From Lactarius indigo (lineage: Eukaryota > Basidiomycota > Agaricomycetes > Russulales > Russulaceae): a DNA stretch of 64,000 nt. The notes beneath the pieces are model-generated. The model worked only from the letters and a program-made list of their open reading frames with translations, had not been told where the DNA came from and searched no databases. Made by a program: the position numbers and the translations under genes. Location: NCBI GenBank assembly GCA_025766275.1, contig JAFKAC010000022.1, positions 310,001-374,000 on the forward strand, written 5' to 3'. Of the stretch, positions 1-11,048 are shown piece after piece (position 1 is the first letter of the stretch; every line of letters begins with the position of its first letter).

Positions 1-176
1 GGACCGAAAAAGGCGCCGGCGCGAGCGTTGCCAGAGAACGAGCCGGCGCGAGCACTGCCAGACGGCATGGGACCGGGCGAAGCGACACCGGGTGAAGCGA
101 CACCGGGAGAGGGAACACGGGGAGGCGCGGCGGCGCCTGCCCGACGGCGGCGACGGCGCAGAAGCAGCGCCCGAAC

Positions 177-1063
177 ACACGTGCGATCCCCGTGAATGCA
201 CCGCCAGCACGGATACGGCGGCAAACTACCGACAACGGGCGCGCATTTCACCTTGCTCTTGATGCAAGTCACGCACTAGAAGACAGGATTAGCCAACACC
301 CAAGAGAAGCCAACCGAAACGCACCCGCCGCGACTGGTCCCCGACCCGGAAGCGACCGCGGGCTCCTCAGAAAGCGCGGCGGCGGCACCAGACGGGGAAG
401 GCGCCGCCCCAGCCGCACGAAGAGCGGGAGATTGGATGGAACTCTGCGAAAAGAGTTCTGATAAGCCGAAGGCGGGAGAACCGCCGACGGGTGAAGGGCC
501 GAGCGGGCGCGCGGACGACCACAAGAGCGGCGATGGAACCGGCAGCGACGGCGGCATGTCAGGCCTGGTGTCGGCTGCGAGAATGGCCGCACGGTGGGCC
601 TCGAACTCGGCGCGAGACAAAGTACCAGCCTCCACCTGTTGGCGGTACTCGGCGAGCTGCGCATAGTCACCGGGTATATCGGCTGACCCAGGCGGAACCG
701 ACGGCGCCAACAAGGAGCCCAGCCGCTCCTCGCTCCCAGCGACAAGACGAGGCGAATGTTCAAGCCAAGCCGCCGAAGCGAACGGAAGCAGGCAGCTGCG
801 TGCAGCGCCAACAAGAGCGTCCACCTCCTGATCAACGCCGACATCTACGCCGGCCTCGATCGCCGACGAAACGACAAGTTCCTGTCAACCCGATCAACCA
901 CGATCAGCACGGATCAAAGCCGACAAGTACTCACCAGAGCCGACGAAAAGGTCTGCGCTAGCTCGTCGGCCGACGCGGCATCCAAATCGGTCCTCTCAAA
1001 CTCGGGGCGAAGACGCAAGAGTGACAACTTAGCGAACGAAAAAACACGGGATTTTTGCGACAT
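177..1063 (-). CDS. Intron-containing antisense gene in the LTR element, Zn2Cys6-like C-terminus
   Basis: Not a recognised family. On the minus strand an ATG at 1063 opens a 43-codon exon (to 935). A 53-nt intron (934-882, GTGAGT...GACAG) follows, then 201 open codons to a TAG at 278-276. That TAG is the end of TTCTAG, preceded by GCTAAT, which looks like a branch site plus 3' splice site. Beyond it the same frame stays open to the window edge and at 275-177 reads C-x2-C-x6-C-x11-C-x2-C-x6-C, the spacing of a fungal Zn(II)2Cys6 cluster. The second intron's 5' site is not settled: the in-frame options (GTTTCG or GTTGGC) are weak, and the better GTGCGT breaks frame. The gene is antisense to the host element, like the antisense ORFs known near the 3' LTR in some plant elements. 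If the element is really minus-oriented, this would be its first ORF. Confidence 0.4.
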
Positions 1064-1130
1064 GTTAGAAGAATCGACTCAAGGAAGAAAAACGGCGAAA
1101 GGACGATGATAACAATATCGGCGACAACGT

Positions 1131-1247
1131 ATGGCAGACTCGCAGACCGTTCTCACACTACCGGCACCACCCGACGACTTCTACCACGCGATGCTATTGC
1201 GCCGACTGACTGAGGACAGTCAGAAGCTCAGCCAAGAGGGGAAATGA
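1131..1247 (+). CDS. Possible C-terminal tail of the element's plus-strand polyprotein
   Basis: A 38-codon frame starts at ATG 1131 and is open from 1113. It ends in a TGA whose bases come from the first nucleotides of the LTR, so the stop straddles the purine tract and the LTR. That placement suits the last codons of a polyprotein, but the peptide has no recognisable domain and could be chance. Confidence 0.2.
   Translation: MADSQTVLTLPAPPDDFYHAMLLRRLTEDSQKLSQEGK
1234..1244 (+). other. Polypurine tract
   Basis: AAGAGGGGAAA lies directly against the TG of the LTR. This is the expected position of the primer for plus-strand DNA synthesis and supports a plus orientation. Confidence 0.65.
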
Positions 1248-2096
1248 TACACCCGGCGCGCCGCTAAGCGTTAATTTTCGCAGATCTAAGCTAATACGAC
1301 AATATGCGGCAGACCGGCCCAACCGGCCCGTCTAGAGTACTGCAATCGGTCACTCTCGGCGGCGGGAAGAGCAGCCCGTGGTGATGGGCCGAGACGCCCG
1401 AATATTCTAGCCACATATGCGAACGGTAGCCTACTGCTGCAATCACGGGTGCGGCCCCAGCGCGGGGTACGGGATGGTGCCTATATTAGCGCGGAACATG
1501 TGAAAGCCCCAGAAACCGATCAGGGCCGACATGGCGAATAGCGACATACTGGAGCGGCCGAGCAGAATCACAGGCGCGGCCATGGCGCGAATAGGCAAAG
1601 CAGCACCTAGGGTTGGTAAGGCGACACCCCAGAGAAGAGCGGATCAGACTGGCGTGGGTTTAAGGCAGGAGAGTAAGATGGACGTTCAGCAAGGGAAAAG
1701 CGGCGAGGTGCGGATTCGGTCGGCGAGCGGCAGCACATAAATAGCTCTATACCACAGGTACAAGAACAGCAACCTTTGGGGAGCCCATAGCGACCTCATT
1801 CGATTCATACGCTCATATCCTACTATTTGATTATCTACAACATCTATTCTATTTTGATTTCGCGAAGCACCTGTGTGTGCGTATTCGGCTATACCTCGGC
1901 TATTCGCAGCCCCGCGTCGCGTTAAGACTACATCGCTCTCACCTCGGTCGGCTTCGGCTCGTTCGGTCCCGCGTTGGTGCGCCTTCGGTTAAAGTCGCCA
2001 TTGGCCGGATTATCGGTCCTATATTCCCCGACTTCTCGAACCCAATATTACTCCTTTACCGGTCGTTCTTGCGTTTAGCGACGGTTTAGGGTATCA
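1245..2096 (+). repeat. LTR, 852 bp (3' LTR)
   Basis: Bounded by TGATAC and GTATCA. A TATA-like CATAAATAG sits at 1736-1744, followed by a pyrimidine-rich stretch around 1800-1860 as expected of R/U5. There is no second copy in the window, so divergence cannot be estimated. Confidence 0.7.
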
Positions 2097-2839
2097 TCGC
2101 AACAGGAGAAGGCCCCCACACATCTGAATGAACCTCCTCGCCAAAATGCTGTGCCCGCGGACCGACCCGAACCTTCGGTATAGCCTTGCGGGTTGCCTGA
2201 GCGAACAGGCAGGCGTCACACTCCACCTCGCGTGAATCTGGATCCAACTTGACCCCGGTCACAAGCCCCTTCTCAACAAGGGCGCGAGCGCTGGCTGGAG
2301 CGATATGCCCCATGCGGCAATGAAGCTCCATAACGGAGACGGTTTCGACTGCGAGAGCGGAACCTGCAGGGTGAGTGATGCGGTACAGTCCCCGGTCAGT
2401 CCTCGCGACGCGTGCAACGCGATTGCCACCCGGCCCAAACAGTTCAAGGTGCCCGCCGCCAATAGAGGCGCGGTAGCCCTCTTTATCCAGGGCGCCGATG
2501 GATACCAGAGTGTACCCGACGGACGGCGCGTGGAGAACCTCACAAAGGACGATGGCTGTCTGGCCACTGCCGTTCAGAGCGCGGATGGAAAGACTGCCCA
2601 CCCCAACAGCAGGGAACTTCTGCTGGTTGGCGGCATTGAGGTAGACGGGGGGATCAAGGAGGGTGTAAGTAGAGAAGTCGGATTTGTATGGGGAAATGTG
2701 TCGTGTAGCCCTGGAATCGTAGAGCTCGACGCGCTCACCGCTATCGTCGCTGACAGGAGTGATAACCGCCGCCGCAACCTCCCCCTCCTCATACAACCAA
2801 TCGCTCTCGTCGATGAGTGCGACGTCTTCTGAGCCTGGC

Positions 2840-3338
2840 TGTTACGCTCCACCGGCGTTAGTCCGACTTGGACACTGTGAGGGCGTAATCAACTTAGCGG
2901 AGATAGGCGAATGGGGATCACGTGTCAACCCAACGCGAGCTGAACAGGGGCACTCCGGCACACGCTGCAGCCTAGAAGTAGTATCCCTTGGTGGACGCGA
3001 ATAGAGGCACACTTAGCCCGAGGCTAAGGCAAGAGAGAACGAGTCAAGTGGTGGATTGAAGAAGACCAAGATGGAGACTCTTGGTCTTTCGAGTCAACTA
3101 CTTATACAGATACACGCAGGCTTTGAAGCGCCGCTGGAATAGTAAGTAACCAATAGTGTAACTAGCTCAAACCCTAGTACAGCTATCCTAGGAATGAGTC
3201 ATACATGAGTCACAATCACATGCGAACTACTATGCTGACTGATGCGATGTAAGTGTCCATGACTAATATCAATACCGGACCGTAGTCATAACCGGTCATG
3301 AGTCGTGTGTGAAGAGTCATCAAGTCCGTACCGTAACA
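2840..3338 (-). repeat. Gypsy 3' LTR, 499 bp
   Basis: Starts TGTTACGC and ends CGTAACA on the plus strand. Differs from its partner at 10079-10577 at five positions, every one a CG in one copy and TG or CA in the other. Confidence 0.95.
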
Positions 3339-3351
3339 TCACCCCCTTTTC
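3339..3351 (-). other. Gypsy polypurine tract
   Basis: Reads GAAAAGGGGGTGA on the minus strand, immediately before the 3' LTR. Confidence 0.8.
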
Positions 3352-3370
3352 AGGAGTGAGGCCCACCTCA

Positions 3371-6300
3371 CTAATCCGCTACCGATTCTTGTCTCATTCG
3401 CTCCGCTTCATCTTCCATCCGTTCCAATATGTTAGCCCTTTCAAGACGATAGAGACTGTCCTTTTTGTCCTGCACTACCATCTCCCTTTCCAGCTGTAAC
3501 TGCCGGATCCGCTTCTCTAGCTGGTCCTTGGCAAACGCGAATTGCCGGAACCGGCGTAGTTCTTGAGTCAGAGTGACATCCCCAATGCACATGAGCAACA
3601 AGTCTGTGGGATGTCGATCGCGGAGCATAAAATACTCCTCATGTGGAATGAGTGCACGGTTGTTCTTCGGGAGATGGGGGGTGGCATAGAGGGGTTTACC
3701 GTAGAGGAAACCCGATCCCGGAGCTAATCCGAGTATGAAGGGGTCTCCTCCTTGGATAACCTGTACGTGGGAGGCTTGTATCGTCGGTCCGTTGGGGAGC
3801 TTGATCGGGAACGGAATGTAATCGGGTCCTCTATTGACCTGGAACCCTTCAGGGACGACAGCCCTGGTTGCTGGGTCTTGCTCTCCCATTGGTGTATAAC
3901 GAGCCGCTTGTGCCACGGTGACTCGTCCCCTGTGTAGAGGCCCCCCCGCTGCGTCGACGAGGTAGGGAGTGGCGGCTGGATCTTCAGCGTAGAATTCATG
4001 GTTAAGGAATGCGTGCCTGATGGGGTAATGGTCTCTAAGCTTGTCTTCATCCTCATCTTCGTCCAATACTCCCTCCGCTCCTTCATCATTCAGCGTCGGC
4101 AGGCGGCGATATGCAGTTGCTCCTGCTGCCACCGCGCTGCCATCTCCTTCCACTCTTGTTCGTACTTCTTCATGGCGTCTGGTGGCTTCACCGCGCGGGA
4201 CAGCTGCTTGAAGCCAAAAAAGCTCGTCTTTGGTAATGAAGACTTCGGGCTCACCGGTGTTGGGGTTTGTGAGGGCGTACATTGGCAGAGGTGCTGGTTG
4301 AGTTGCTGCTGGATTGTCGTCGAGAGTTCCCTGTATGGGCATAGGGAATCGTTGCAGTGTCTGGTGCAATTCTTCACCAGTGATAGGGCCATTTTCCTCA
4401 TGCTGCATGGAGGTACGGCCTTCATTTGTAGTTCCAGCGGTTGCGGTGTTGTTGGCGGAGTCGGGGTTAACAAGCGTGGCGGAGGAGTCATTGACGAGGG
4501 TAGAGAGGAGTGCGAGCTGGTCATTGCGTCGAGTAGAGGACATGGGATGAATGGGTGATGGGGACTTATCGCGACAAAGGGTCATCCTTATATGCGTTTC
4601 CCTGTTGGGGTTGGAATGTTTGAACTCCCGAACGGCTTCATCGGCAAATACGTCATCCTTATCTATCCATTGATTATCTGAGTCAGGATAACCCTTCCAT
4701 TTCACGAGGTATTGGAGCCGACGTCTTCTGCCGAATTGCCGAGAGTCTAGAATCTTCTCGACCTCGTATTCTTCTTCGTTATCAACCAAATCAGGTGGTG
4801 GGCGCTGATAGTTTGGTCCGTGCGTGGGTGTTTTGCGATAAGGTGTGAGAAGATCTATATGGAAGACGTCGTGGATGCTCCACTGTGTGGGAAGTTCAAG
4901 GCGATAGTTGACAGGGGACATCACCTGGATGACCTTAAATGGTCCGTGCCGTTTGGCCGCTAGTTTTGCGGTTGGTTGGTGAGTACGTAAGTGGCGTCCT
5001 TCTAGCCACACAAGGTCGCCTTCCTTGAACTTGGGCGTATCTTTGTGCTTGACCCATGACTTTTGTGCCCTGAGCATACAGGAGAAGGCGCGCTGTCGCG
5101 CCTGTTTGAACTGGTCTAGCCTCAGCGACACCTGTGGGATAGGGGAAGGCCTATCGGTCCAATCAGCGCGGGGGTTGAACCCTGATAAGAGAAAGAAGGG
5201 AGACTCCCACGTGGTTTCGTTAGGCCAATTGTTATGCGTGAATTCCGCCATAGGTAGATAGCGGACCCAGTCATCTTGTCGCTCATTTACCCAGAAGCGG
5301 AGGTATTGTTCTAGCCATTGGTTTGTTCATTCCGATTGGCCGTCGGTTCTGGGGTGATAAGCAGTCGAGATGTTTTGGCTGATGCCAAGGATTTTGCATA
5401 TTTCCCGCATAAACTTGGATGCAAAGTGGGGATCTCGGTCACTGATAACACGCGAGGGGAGTCCAAATCGTGGGAAGACGTGGGAGACGTACAGGGCAGC
5501 TGTTCCTTCGGCAGTTATTTCTTCGTTGCAAGGGATAAAGATAGCTGCTTTAGTGCAGTCATGATCCGTTACGGTGAGAATAGAGTCATAGCCGCGAGAA
5601 ACAGGGAGTTTAGTGATAAAGTCCACTGAAATGGTTTCGAATGGCAAAGCCTCTGGTTTGGGATAGATGGGTTGTAAGGGCGCCCTGATGGGACGAAGAT
5701 TGACTTTGTGCCGTTGACATTCTGCACACCCTTTGACGTAGTCCACGACGTCATTCTTCATTTGTGGCCACCAGTAGTGTCGTTCTGTGAGCTGAAGAGT
5801 GCGTTTGATACCCGGGTGGCCGTAGACTGGGGAATCATGGTGGGCCGCGATAATAGTGCGTTTGTCGTGGATACCGCCGGTGACCACTCGGCGTCCGTCT
5901 TTATACCATGTCCCTTCGATGTCTTTTAGCTTGTGGGCGTCGACCCAAGGTTTCAACTTAGCTGTGTCTTGTTCGTAGATGGGGTGTTCCGGAGTCATTT
6001 CTACTGGTAGAATTTCAGGTCTCCAGTGCAGATGTCGTGGTTCTTCTAGTGTGGTGGCGCGTGCAAAGACGCTTTCGGGTAGCACTGTGATTCCTTCATT
6101 GTCGTTTTCTCCTTGGTCATAGTCTGGTCTTCGCGATAGTGCATCAGCACATCCATTGGAAGTTCCTTTAATGTGGTGAATCTCGAAATCGTATTCCGAG
6201 AGTTCGAGTACTTCCCTGGTGACGCGCCTACTAATCTTTTGCGGCGATTTCCAGTATTGTAAATTAAGATGGTCGGAGAACACCTTGATCTTGTGAGGGG

Positions 6301-8243
6301 AGCCCGCTAAGAGGGGTCTCCAGTGGCGGAAGGCTTTGACAATCGCGAGGAGTTCGAGGTCATAGATGTCATAATTTCGTTCGGCCTCATTAAGGGTGGA
6401 CGAGTAGTAACCAATGGGATGTCGTTTGCCGTCTGCTTTTCGTTGAAGAAGGACTGCACCTGTGGCAAAACCAGATGCGTCGACTTCTAATTTGAATTGC
6501 TGTGTGAGGTCTGGGTGCGCTAGGACGGGTTCGCTAGTGACGAGAGTTTTAAGGTCCTGGAATGCCTTTTCTTCTTCATCTCCCCAGTGCCATTCGGTGT
6601 CTTTGCGCGTAAGTTTGTTGAGTGGTCGTGCTTTAGTTGCAAATCCTCGTATAAAGGGTCGGTAAAAATTGCAAAATCCAAGAAAAGAGCGGACGTCCTT
6701 AACTTTGGTTGGCATTGGCCAGTCCTTAATGCCCGAAATTTTGACGGGGTCCATGCGTGTCACCCCCTTTTCAAGGATTACCCCCAGGTAATCCATGCGC
6801 GGGGAGTGGAAAAGACATTTCTCGAGTTTGTAATATAAGTCATGCTCCGCGGACACGCAGAGGACATCTTTGACTGTGTCGATGTGATCTGATAAGGAGT
6901 GATTAAGTCCCGTAGTGATGCTGATATCGTCCATGTAGACCCGAATGGTTGTACCGCGTTTTTCATGCTTTGCGATGACGTCCCTGAAGATGAAATTCAT
7001 CATAGTCTGGAACGTCGCCGGAGAATTGGTTAAGCCGAAAAACATCACTGTTGGTTCGAATAATCCATATCGTGTTTTGAACGCCGCTTTTTCCTCATCT
7101 CCCTCTTTGATACGTATATTGTTATATCCCCATCTAACATCGAGCTTGGTATAGATGTGGGCGTTGCTAAGGTCGGTGATAAGATCGGAAATGAGAGGAA
7201 ATGGGTATTGATTGCGGATGGTGACGGCGTTGATCTTTCGGTAATCCTGGACAGGTCGTAACTTACCATCCTTCTTTTTGATAAAGAAGAAGGATGATGC
7301 GTATGGAGACTTGGAGGGTCGTATGTACCCCTTTTTCAGCTGTTCGTCGATCCACTCGCATAGTTTCTTATCTTCTTCTTGAGTCATGGGGTATATTTTG
7401 CAATCGATAGCGTCCGCTGTCCCCGGTTTGAATTCGATGGCGTGATCCCAAGGCCTGCTGGGTGGAAACCTGTCCGATGCTTCTTCGCTGAAGAGACGTT
7501 CAAATTCGTGGTATTCAGGGGGTAACTCAGCTTTAGTGGTATATTGTTGAGCGGCAATAGCGAGATCAGTGGCGGTGGCTCTAATCCGGCACCCTTCTTC
7601 AAACTGTTGTCGTTGTTCATCTGTGATAACGCAAGAGTGTACGACCTCATAGTCGTCGTTTTGGGAAGTGATTGCAGCAGTTGTTGTTGTTTTGAGATAG
7701 GGATTGACTGAACGGATAATAATAGGGAGCATATCTTCGTGGATGGCGGCTTGTGACCATTTAATATGTGGGTCGTAAATGGCGAGCCATGGGTATCCCA
7801 ATACGATGTCTTCGTTGCCGATGTCTGTAATAAGGAAACGTATTTCCTTATGGATTCCTTTAGTTTGGACATCGACATCGGTATAATGAGTAATACGCCC
7901 TGATCTATTTTCTGTGTTATCGATGTTCCATATTTTCTTCGGGACATCGAGTGGTTTTGTCCCAAGTCCCATTCTTTTTTTTTTTTTTTGCGAAAGAGGG
8001 TTTCATGAAGCAATGAGTTGCTCCTGAATCAACTAATGCTCGTATGTCGGCCATTGCGTAACTGGTGCGAATCGATACTGGAACTCTCATAGAACGATAG
8101 CGAGTCATGATTACACTGTTACAATTAACTGCCCTCACCCAGGCCGATGGGTTCAGGCGTCCTGAAAACCCTCCTTCTTCCACAACTGTTGGAGGATGAT
8201 GTCTTTTACGTCGTCTGATTCTCCTGCTACTCCGTTGAGCCAA
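3371..8243 (-). pseudogene. Gypsy pol polyprotein (protease, RT, RNase H, integrase, chromodomain, C-terminal extension), two lesions
   Basis: The protease motif (ALVDSGATHCF) lies near 8030. The frame then breaks at a 15-base A run (7975-7989). Next come 881 codons (7972-5327) with RT (YMDD at about 6935), RNase H, an HHCC integrase finger (GCAECQRH) and the DDE core, ending at GQSE. One in-frame TGA (5328-5326) interrupts it; the same frame continues through the rest of integrase and a chromodomain (YLVKWKGYPDSDNQW, about 4700). It then runs a further 400 or so codons to 3371. That extension is acidic and Pro-rich, then ends in a charged coiled-coil-like segment; I do not recognise it. The TGA is one C-to-T change from CGA. 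Expression from gag would use the -1 shift at 8165-8171. Confidence 0.9.
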
Positions 8244-10057
8244 TCGTTGGCGCGCTGTTGAGGGGGCACATCTTGGACCGCCCTAGTAGCAACTTCAGGT
8301 TCTTGTTGATGATAGTCGGTGTCGATATACCGACTAGTAGATGCTTGGGGTTGGTAGTCTTCCCGTGGTTGTCTGCAATCTCGTGCCATGTGCCCATCCT
8401 TTCCACAATTATAGCAAGTGACTGGCCTTTGATTGTTACGTCCTCCTCCTCTCTGCAAAAATCCTCCCCTTGGTCGATATGGGGGGCGAGGGGCGAGTAT
8501 GTCTTTGGCTCCTGCAAGTCGCCCGCGGATTCGATCCACGGAAGTGTCCATAGCATTTGGATCTTGGGGCAAATTTCTTGGTTGCCAAGAGCTTCTTGGC
8601 GGTCCTTGCCACTGTCGCGACTGGCGGGGTCGCCCCTGCCCTTGTCCTGGAGGAACTCCTTTGTTTAACACCACCTTGAGGTGAAGGTATTGTTGTTGGC
8701 GAGTGGTGGCTGCTTCCTTCCACTCGCGGTAGTTGCGGGGATTGTCGAGGGTATAGACCTTTTCATATAGGTCTTTTGGCAACCCACTTGCGAATAGATC
8801 CAACGTTTGGGGCTCGTCGAGTCTGTACTGAGCGCGGTGTATGAGCTGCTCGAATTGGGTGCAGTACTCATCTAGGTTGCCCCCAACCATTTTAACTCCC
8901 TTCTTGAGTTCGTATTGGGCTTGTTCCTGCTCCATAGTGTTTCGGAAGCGCTGCATGAAGCTGCGCGTGACTTCGTTCCATAACCCTTCACTGGTACGGG
9001 GTATTCCAGCTTGTATTTGGCCGTTGAGCCAAGTAAGCATGGCTAATACCCATTCGCTAACATTGACGCCCTTGATGTAAGAGAGGAAAAGTAGGGCACA
9101 TCGGTATGGAGTCGCCATGATGCCTTCATCGGCATTCATGCCCCAGTAGACATGCCATTGAGTAAGGAACGCTTCTACTTTGGCGCGTTCTCCGTCAAAT
9201 ACTGTGGGTGCTTCGCCAGCTAATTTGTTACTTGGAGGGGGAATAATGGGACCTGCACCTGGTAATCCTCCTCCCGGTGGTCCTCCTGGGAACCCTCCAG
9301 GGAATCCGCCGAATCCGGGTCCTCTTGATGGGGGTCCTCCTCCTCCTGGTAATTCAGGGGGCCCCCCTCCTCCCCCACTAGGAGGGTCTGCTACGTCCGG
9401 CCCGATGGCTCGGTGAATTGCCATGTCGTCATCAGTCATTCGATGACTGGTATAAGGGTTGATAGGGGCTAGATTGGCTATTTGATCTCTTGCTTCGGTA
9501 GTAAGGGCCTCTTCGTGTGTGATAGTAGCAGTGGCCATTGCGACTGCTGGGCTGTGAATGTGGATTACTTCTGGTTCGGGCTGGTGAATGGTAAGGGACT
9601 CAGTTTTTTGTATGATGTGGTCCCCAATGGCTCCCAAGCTGGCTTCTTCCGCTGGTGTGGTTCCTCTGCTTGGTGATTGGCTTTCGGAGGCTTCTTCTTC
9701 GCTAACTCCTTCATCTGTATGTTCTCGTGCTTGTCCGTCAATGGGACCGTAATCTGCTCGGCTATTGAGCTCTCTTGCGTCGATGTCACAGTTGTAGTTT
9801 CTTCCGGCTGGCCATACGATGTCCCAGCGATGATCTATGGGGTTCCAAGTAACCTCGGTCCAACAGAGGCGTTCGAAATTGAACTCAACGGGTCGGAAAT
9901 GGTTAGGACCATTGAACTCTACAAAATACCCGGTGTCTTCTCCTTGTTCCCTCCACTGGGCTGCTCCCAGGAATCTTGTTGGTACGTTGCGATCTCCTCG
10001 TCGTTCAATATGGTAAGGACGGAAAGACGTCCACTGGTCTCTAGTTGAATACGCCAC
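8153..10057 (-). CDS. Gypsy Gag, 634 aa
   Basis: Structural capsid/nucleocapsid protein of the gypsy element, starting 21 bp inside the 5' LTR. Residues 1-100 form an aromatic-rich N-terminal domain (WTSFRPYHIE...WTEVTWNP). A Gly/Pro-rich linker of about 40 residues lies near 210-270, followed by a retrotransposon-gag domain at about 280-450 and a CCHC zinc knuckle (CYNCGKDGHMARDC) near residue 560. The frame is intact. Its end overlaps pol by about 90 nt with pol in the -1 frame. Confidence 0.92.
   Translation of the reverse strand: MAYSTRDQWTSFRPYHIERRGDRNVPTRFLGAAQWREQGEDTGYFVEFNGPNHFRPVEFNFERLCWTEVTWNPIDHRWDIVWPAGRNYNCDIDARELNSRADYGPIDGQAREHTDEGVSEEEASESQSPSRGTTPAEEASLGAIGDHIIQKTESLTIHQPEPEVIHIHSPAVAMATATITHEEALTTEARDQIANLAPINPYTSHRMTDDDMAIHRAIGPDVADPPSGGGGGPPELPGGGGPPSRGPGFGGFPGGFPGGPPGGGLPGAGPIIPPPSNKLAGEAPTVFDGERAKVEAFLTQWHVYWGMNADEGIMATPYRCALLFLSYIKGVNVSEWVLAMLTWLNGQIQAGIPRTSEGLWNEVTRSFMQRFRNTMEQEQAQYELKKGVKMVGGNLDEYCTQFEQLIHRAQYRLDEPQTLDLFASGLPKDLYEKVYTLDNPRNYREWKEAATTRQQQYLHLKVVLNKGVPPGQGQGRPRQSRQWQGPPRSSWQPRNLPQDPNAMDTSVDRIRGRLAGAKDILAPRPPYRPRGGFLQRGGGRNNQRPVTCYNCGKDGHMARDCRQPREDYQPQASTSRYIDTDYHQQEPEVATRAVQDVPPQQRANDWLNGVAGESDDVKDIILQQLWKKEGFQDA
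8165..8171 (-). promoter_or_regulatory. Candidate -1 ribosomal frameshift site GGGTTTT
   Basis: On the minus strand the heptamer lies in gag phase as G GGT TTT, matching the X XXY YYZ pattern, 12 nt before the gag stop. Slipping back one base enters the pol frame directly (…SGRLNPSAW). About 12 nt downstream, ACCCA and TGGGT can pair around a 6-nt loop. Confidence 0.6.
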
Positions 10058-10078
10058 GATTGAGGATCTTGGTCTTAA

Positions 10079-10577
10079 TGTTACGCTCCACCGGCGTTAG
10101 TCCGACTTGGACACTGTGAGGGCGTAATCAACTTAGCGGAGATAGGCGAATGGGGATCACGTGTCAACCCAACACGAGCTGAACAGGGGCACTCCGGCAC
10201 ACACTGCAGCCTAGAAGTAGTATCCCTTGGTGGACGCGAATAGAGGCACACTTAGCCCGAGGCTAAGGCAAGAGAGAACGAGTCAAGTGGTGGATTGAAG
10301 AAGACCAAGATGGAGACTCTTGGTCTTTCGAGTCAACTACTTATACAGATACGCGCGGGCTTTGAAGCGCCGCTGGAATAGTAAGTAACCAATAGCGTAA
10401 CTAGCTCAAACCCTAGTACAGCTATCCTAGGAATGAGTCATACATGAGTCACAATCACATGCGAACTACTATGCTGACTGATGCGATGTAAGTGTCCATG
10501 ACTAATATCAATACCGGACCGTAGTCATAACCGGTCATGAGTCGTGTGTGAAGAGTCATCAAGTCCGTACCGTAACA
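10079..10577 (-). repeat. Gypsy 5' LTR, 499 bp
   Basis: Same length and ends as the copy at 2840-3338. It is the 5' LTR because the element reads on the minus strand. Confidence 0.95.
10341..10346 (-). promoter_or_regulatory. TATA box of the gypsy 5' LTR
   Basis: CTGTATAAGTAG on the minus strand within the LTR. The same motif is conserved in the 3' LTR at about 3103. Confidence 0.5.
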
Positions 10578-11048
10578 CTGGCGCTGCAAAGGCGAGATCT
10601 GTAGCCCAGCACCCGTCTGAGTCCTCGTCCTGGGTCACAACAGCATTCGCCGACCCGACAGGCTTCATGTCGGACTTCTGTGCTCCTTCAGCTGGCTTCT
10701 CCTCCTTCTTGGGTGAACGACACTCCCGCGCCCAATGACCCGGCTTCCCGCAGTTGTGGCACTTGCCCCTGCGACGCTTCTTCTTGCCCTCGGACCCCGT
10801 AGCTGCGAGGGCGTCGTCTCCGGCGGCCTGATTCTTGGCCCCGGACTGACCCGACTGCGTCTTAGCCCGACGGTTCTTCAACCGGTCGGCTTCTTCGCAA
10901 ATATGGTCGATAAGTGATTCTGTGTCGATAGCTGTAAAGCCGTGAACGAGCCGAGCAGAGGACATGATGCCCGCCGCAAAACGCGCGAGCTCTTCCGGAA
11001 TCCCCTTGAGAACGGTATGCTGGTAGTCCCTAGACGTGATGTGGACCC

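Larger units (their letters stand above)
1..2096 (+). mobile_element. 3' end of an LTR retrotransposon (plus strand, cut by window edge)
   Basis: This is the 3' internal region plus the 3' LTR of an element whose body lies off the left edge. The LTR (1245-2096) starts TGATAC and ends GTATCA, and is preceded by a purine tract AAGAGGGGAAA. The right junction falls inside the integrase-coding part of the outer copia element; the next 5 bases, TCGCA, are the expected target duplication, whose partner is outside the window. The plus orientation rests on the purine tract and on a TATA-like box at 1737. The superfamily cannot be proven because no pol domain is in view; Ty3/gypsy is my guess from LTR length and style. 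Confidence 0.7.
2840..10577 (-). mobile_element. Ty3/gypsy chromovirus-type LTR retrotransposon, full length
   Basis: Two 499-bp LTRs (TGTTACGC...CCGTAACA) flank 6.7 kb of internal sequence. A perfect 5-bp target duplication CTGGC lies at 2835-2839 and 10578-10582. Domain order is gag - protease - RT - RNase H - integrase - chromodomain, as in gypsy elements. A purine tract (GAAAAGGGGG on the minus strand) abuts the 3' LTR. I did not find a clear TGG-type primer binding site next to the 5' LTR. The LTRs differ at 5 of 499 positions. Pol carries one homopolymer frameshift and one nonsense codon, so this copy is probably no longer autonomous. Confidence 0.95.

Noticed and set aside
2305..2832. 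175-codon plus-strand frame
   Set aside because: Antisense to the copia protease/integrase fragment, whose motifs fix the minus strand.
9180..9416. Gly/Pro-rich plus-strand frame resembling a collagen-like peptide
   Set aside because: Antisense of the Gly/Pro linker of gypsy Gag.
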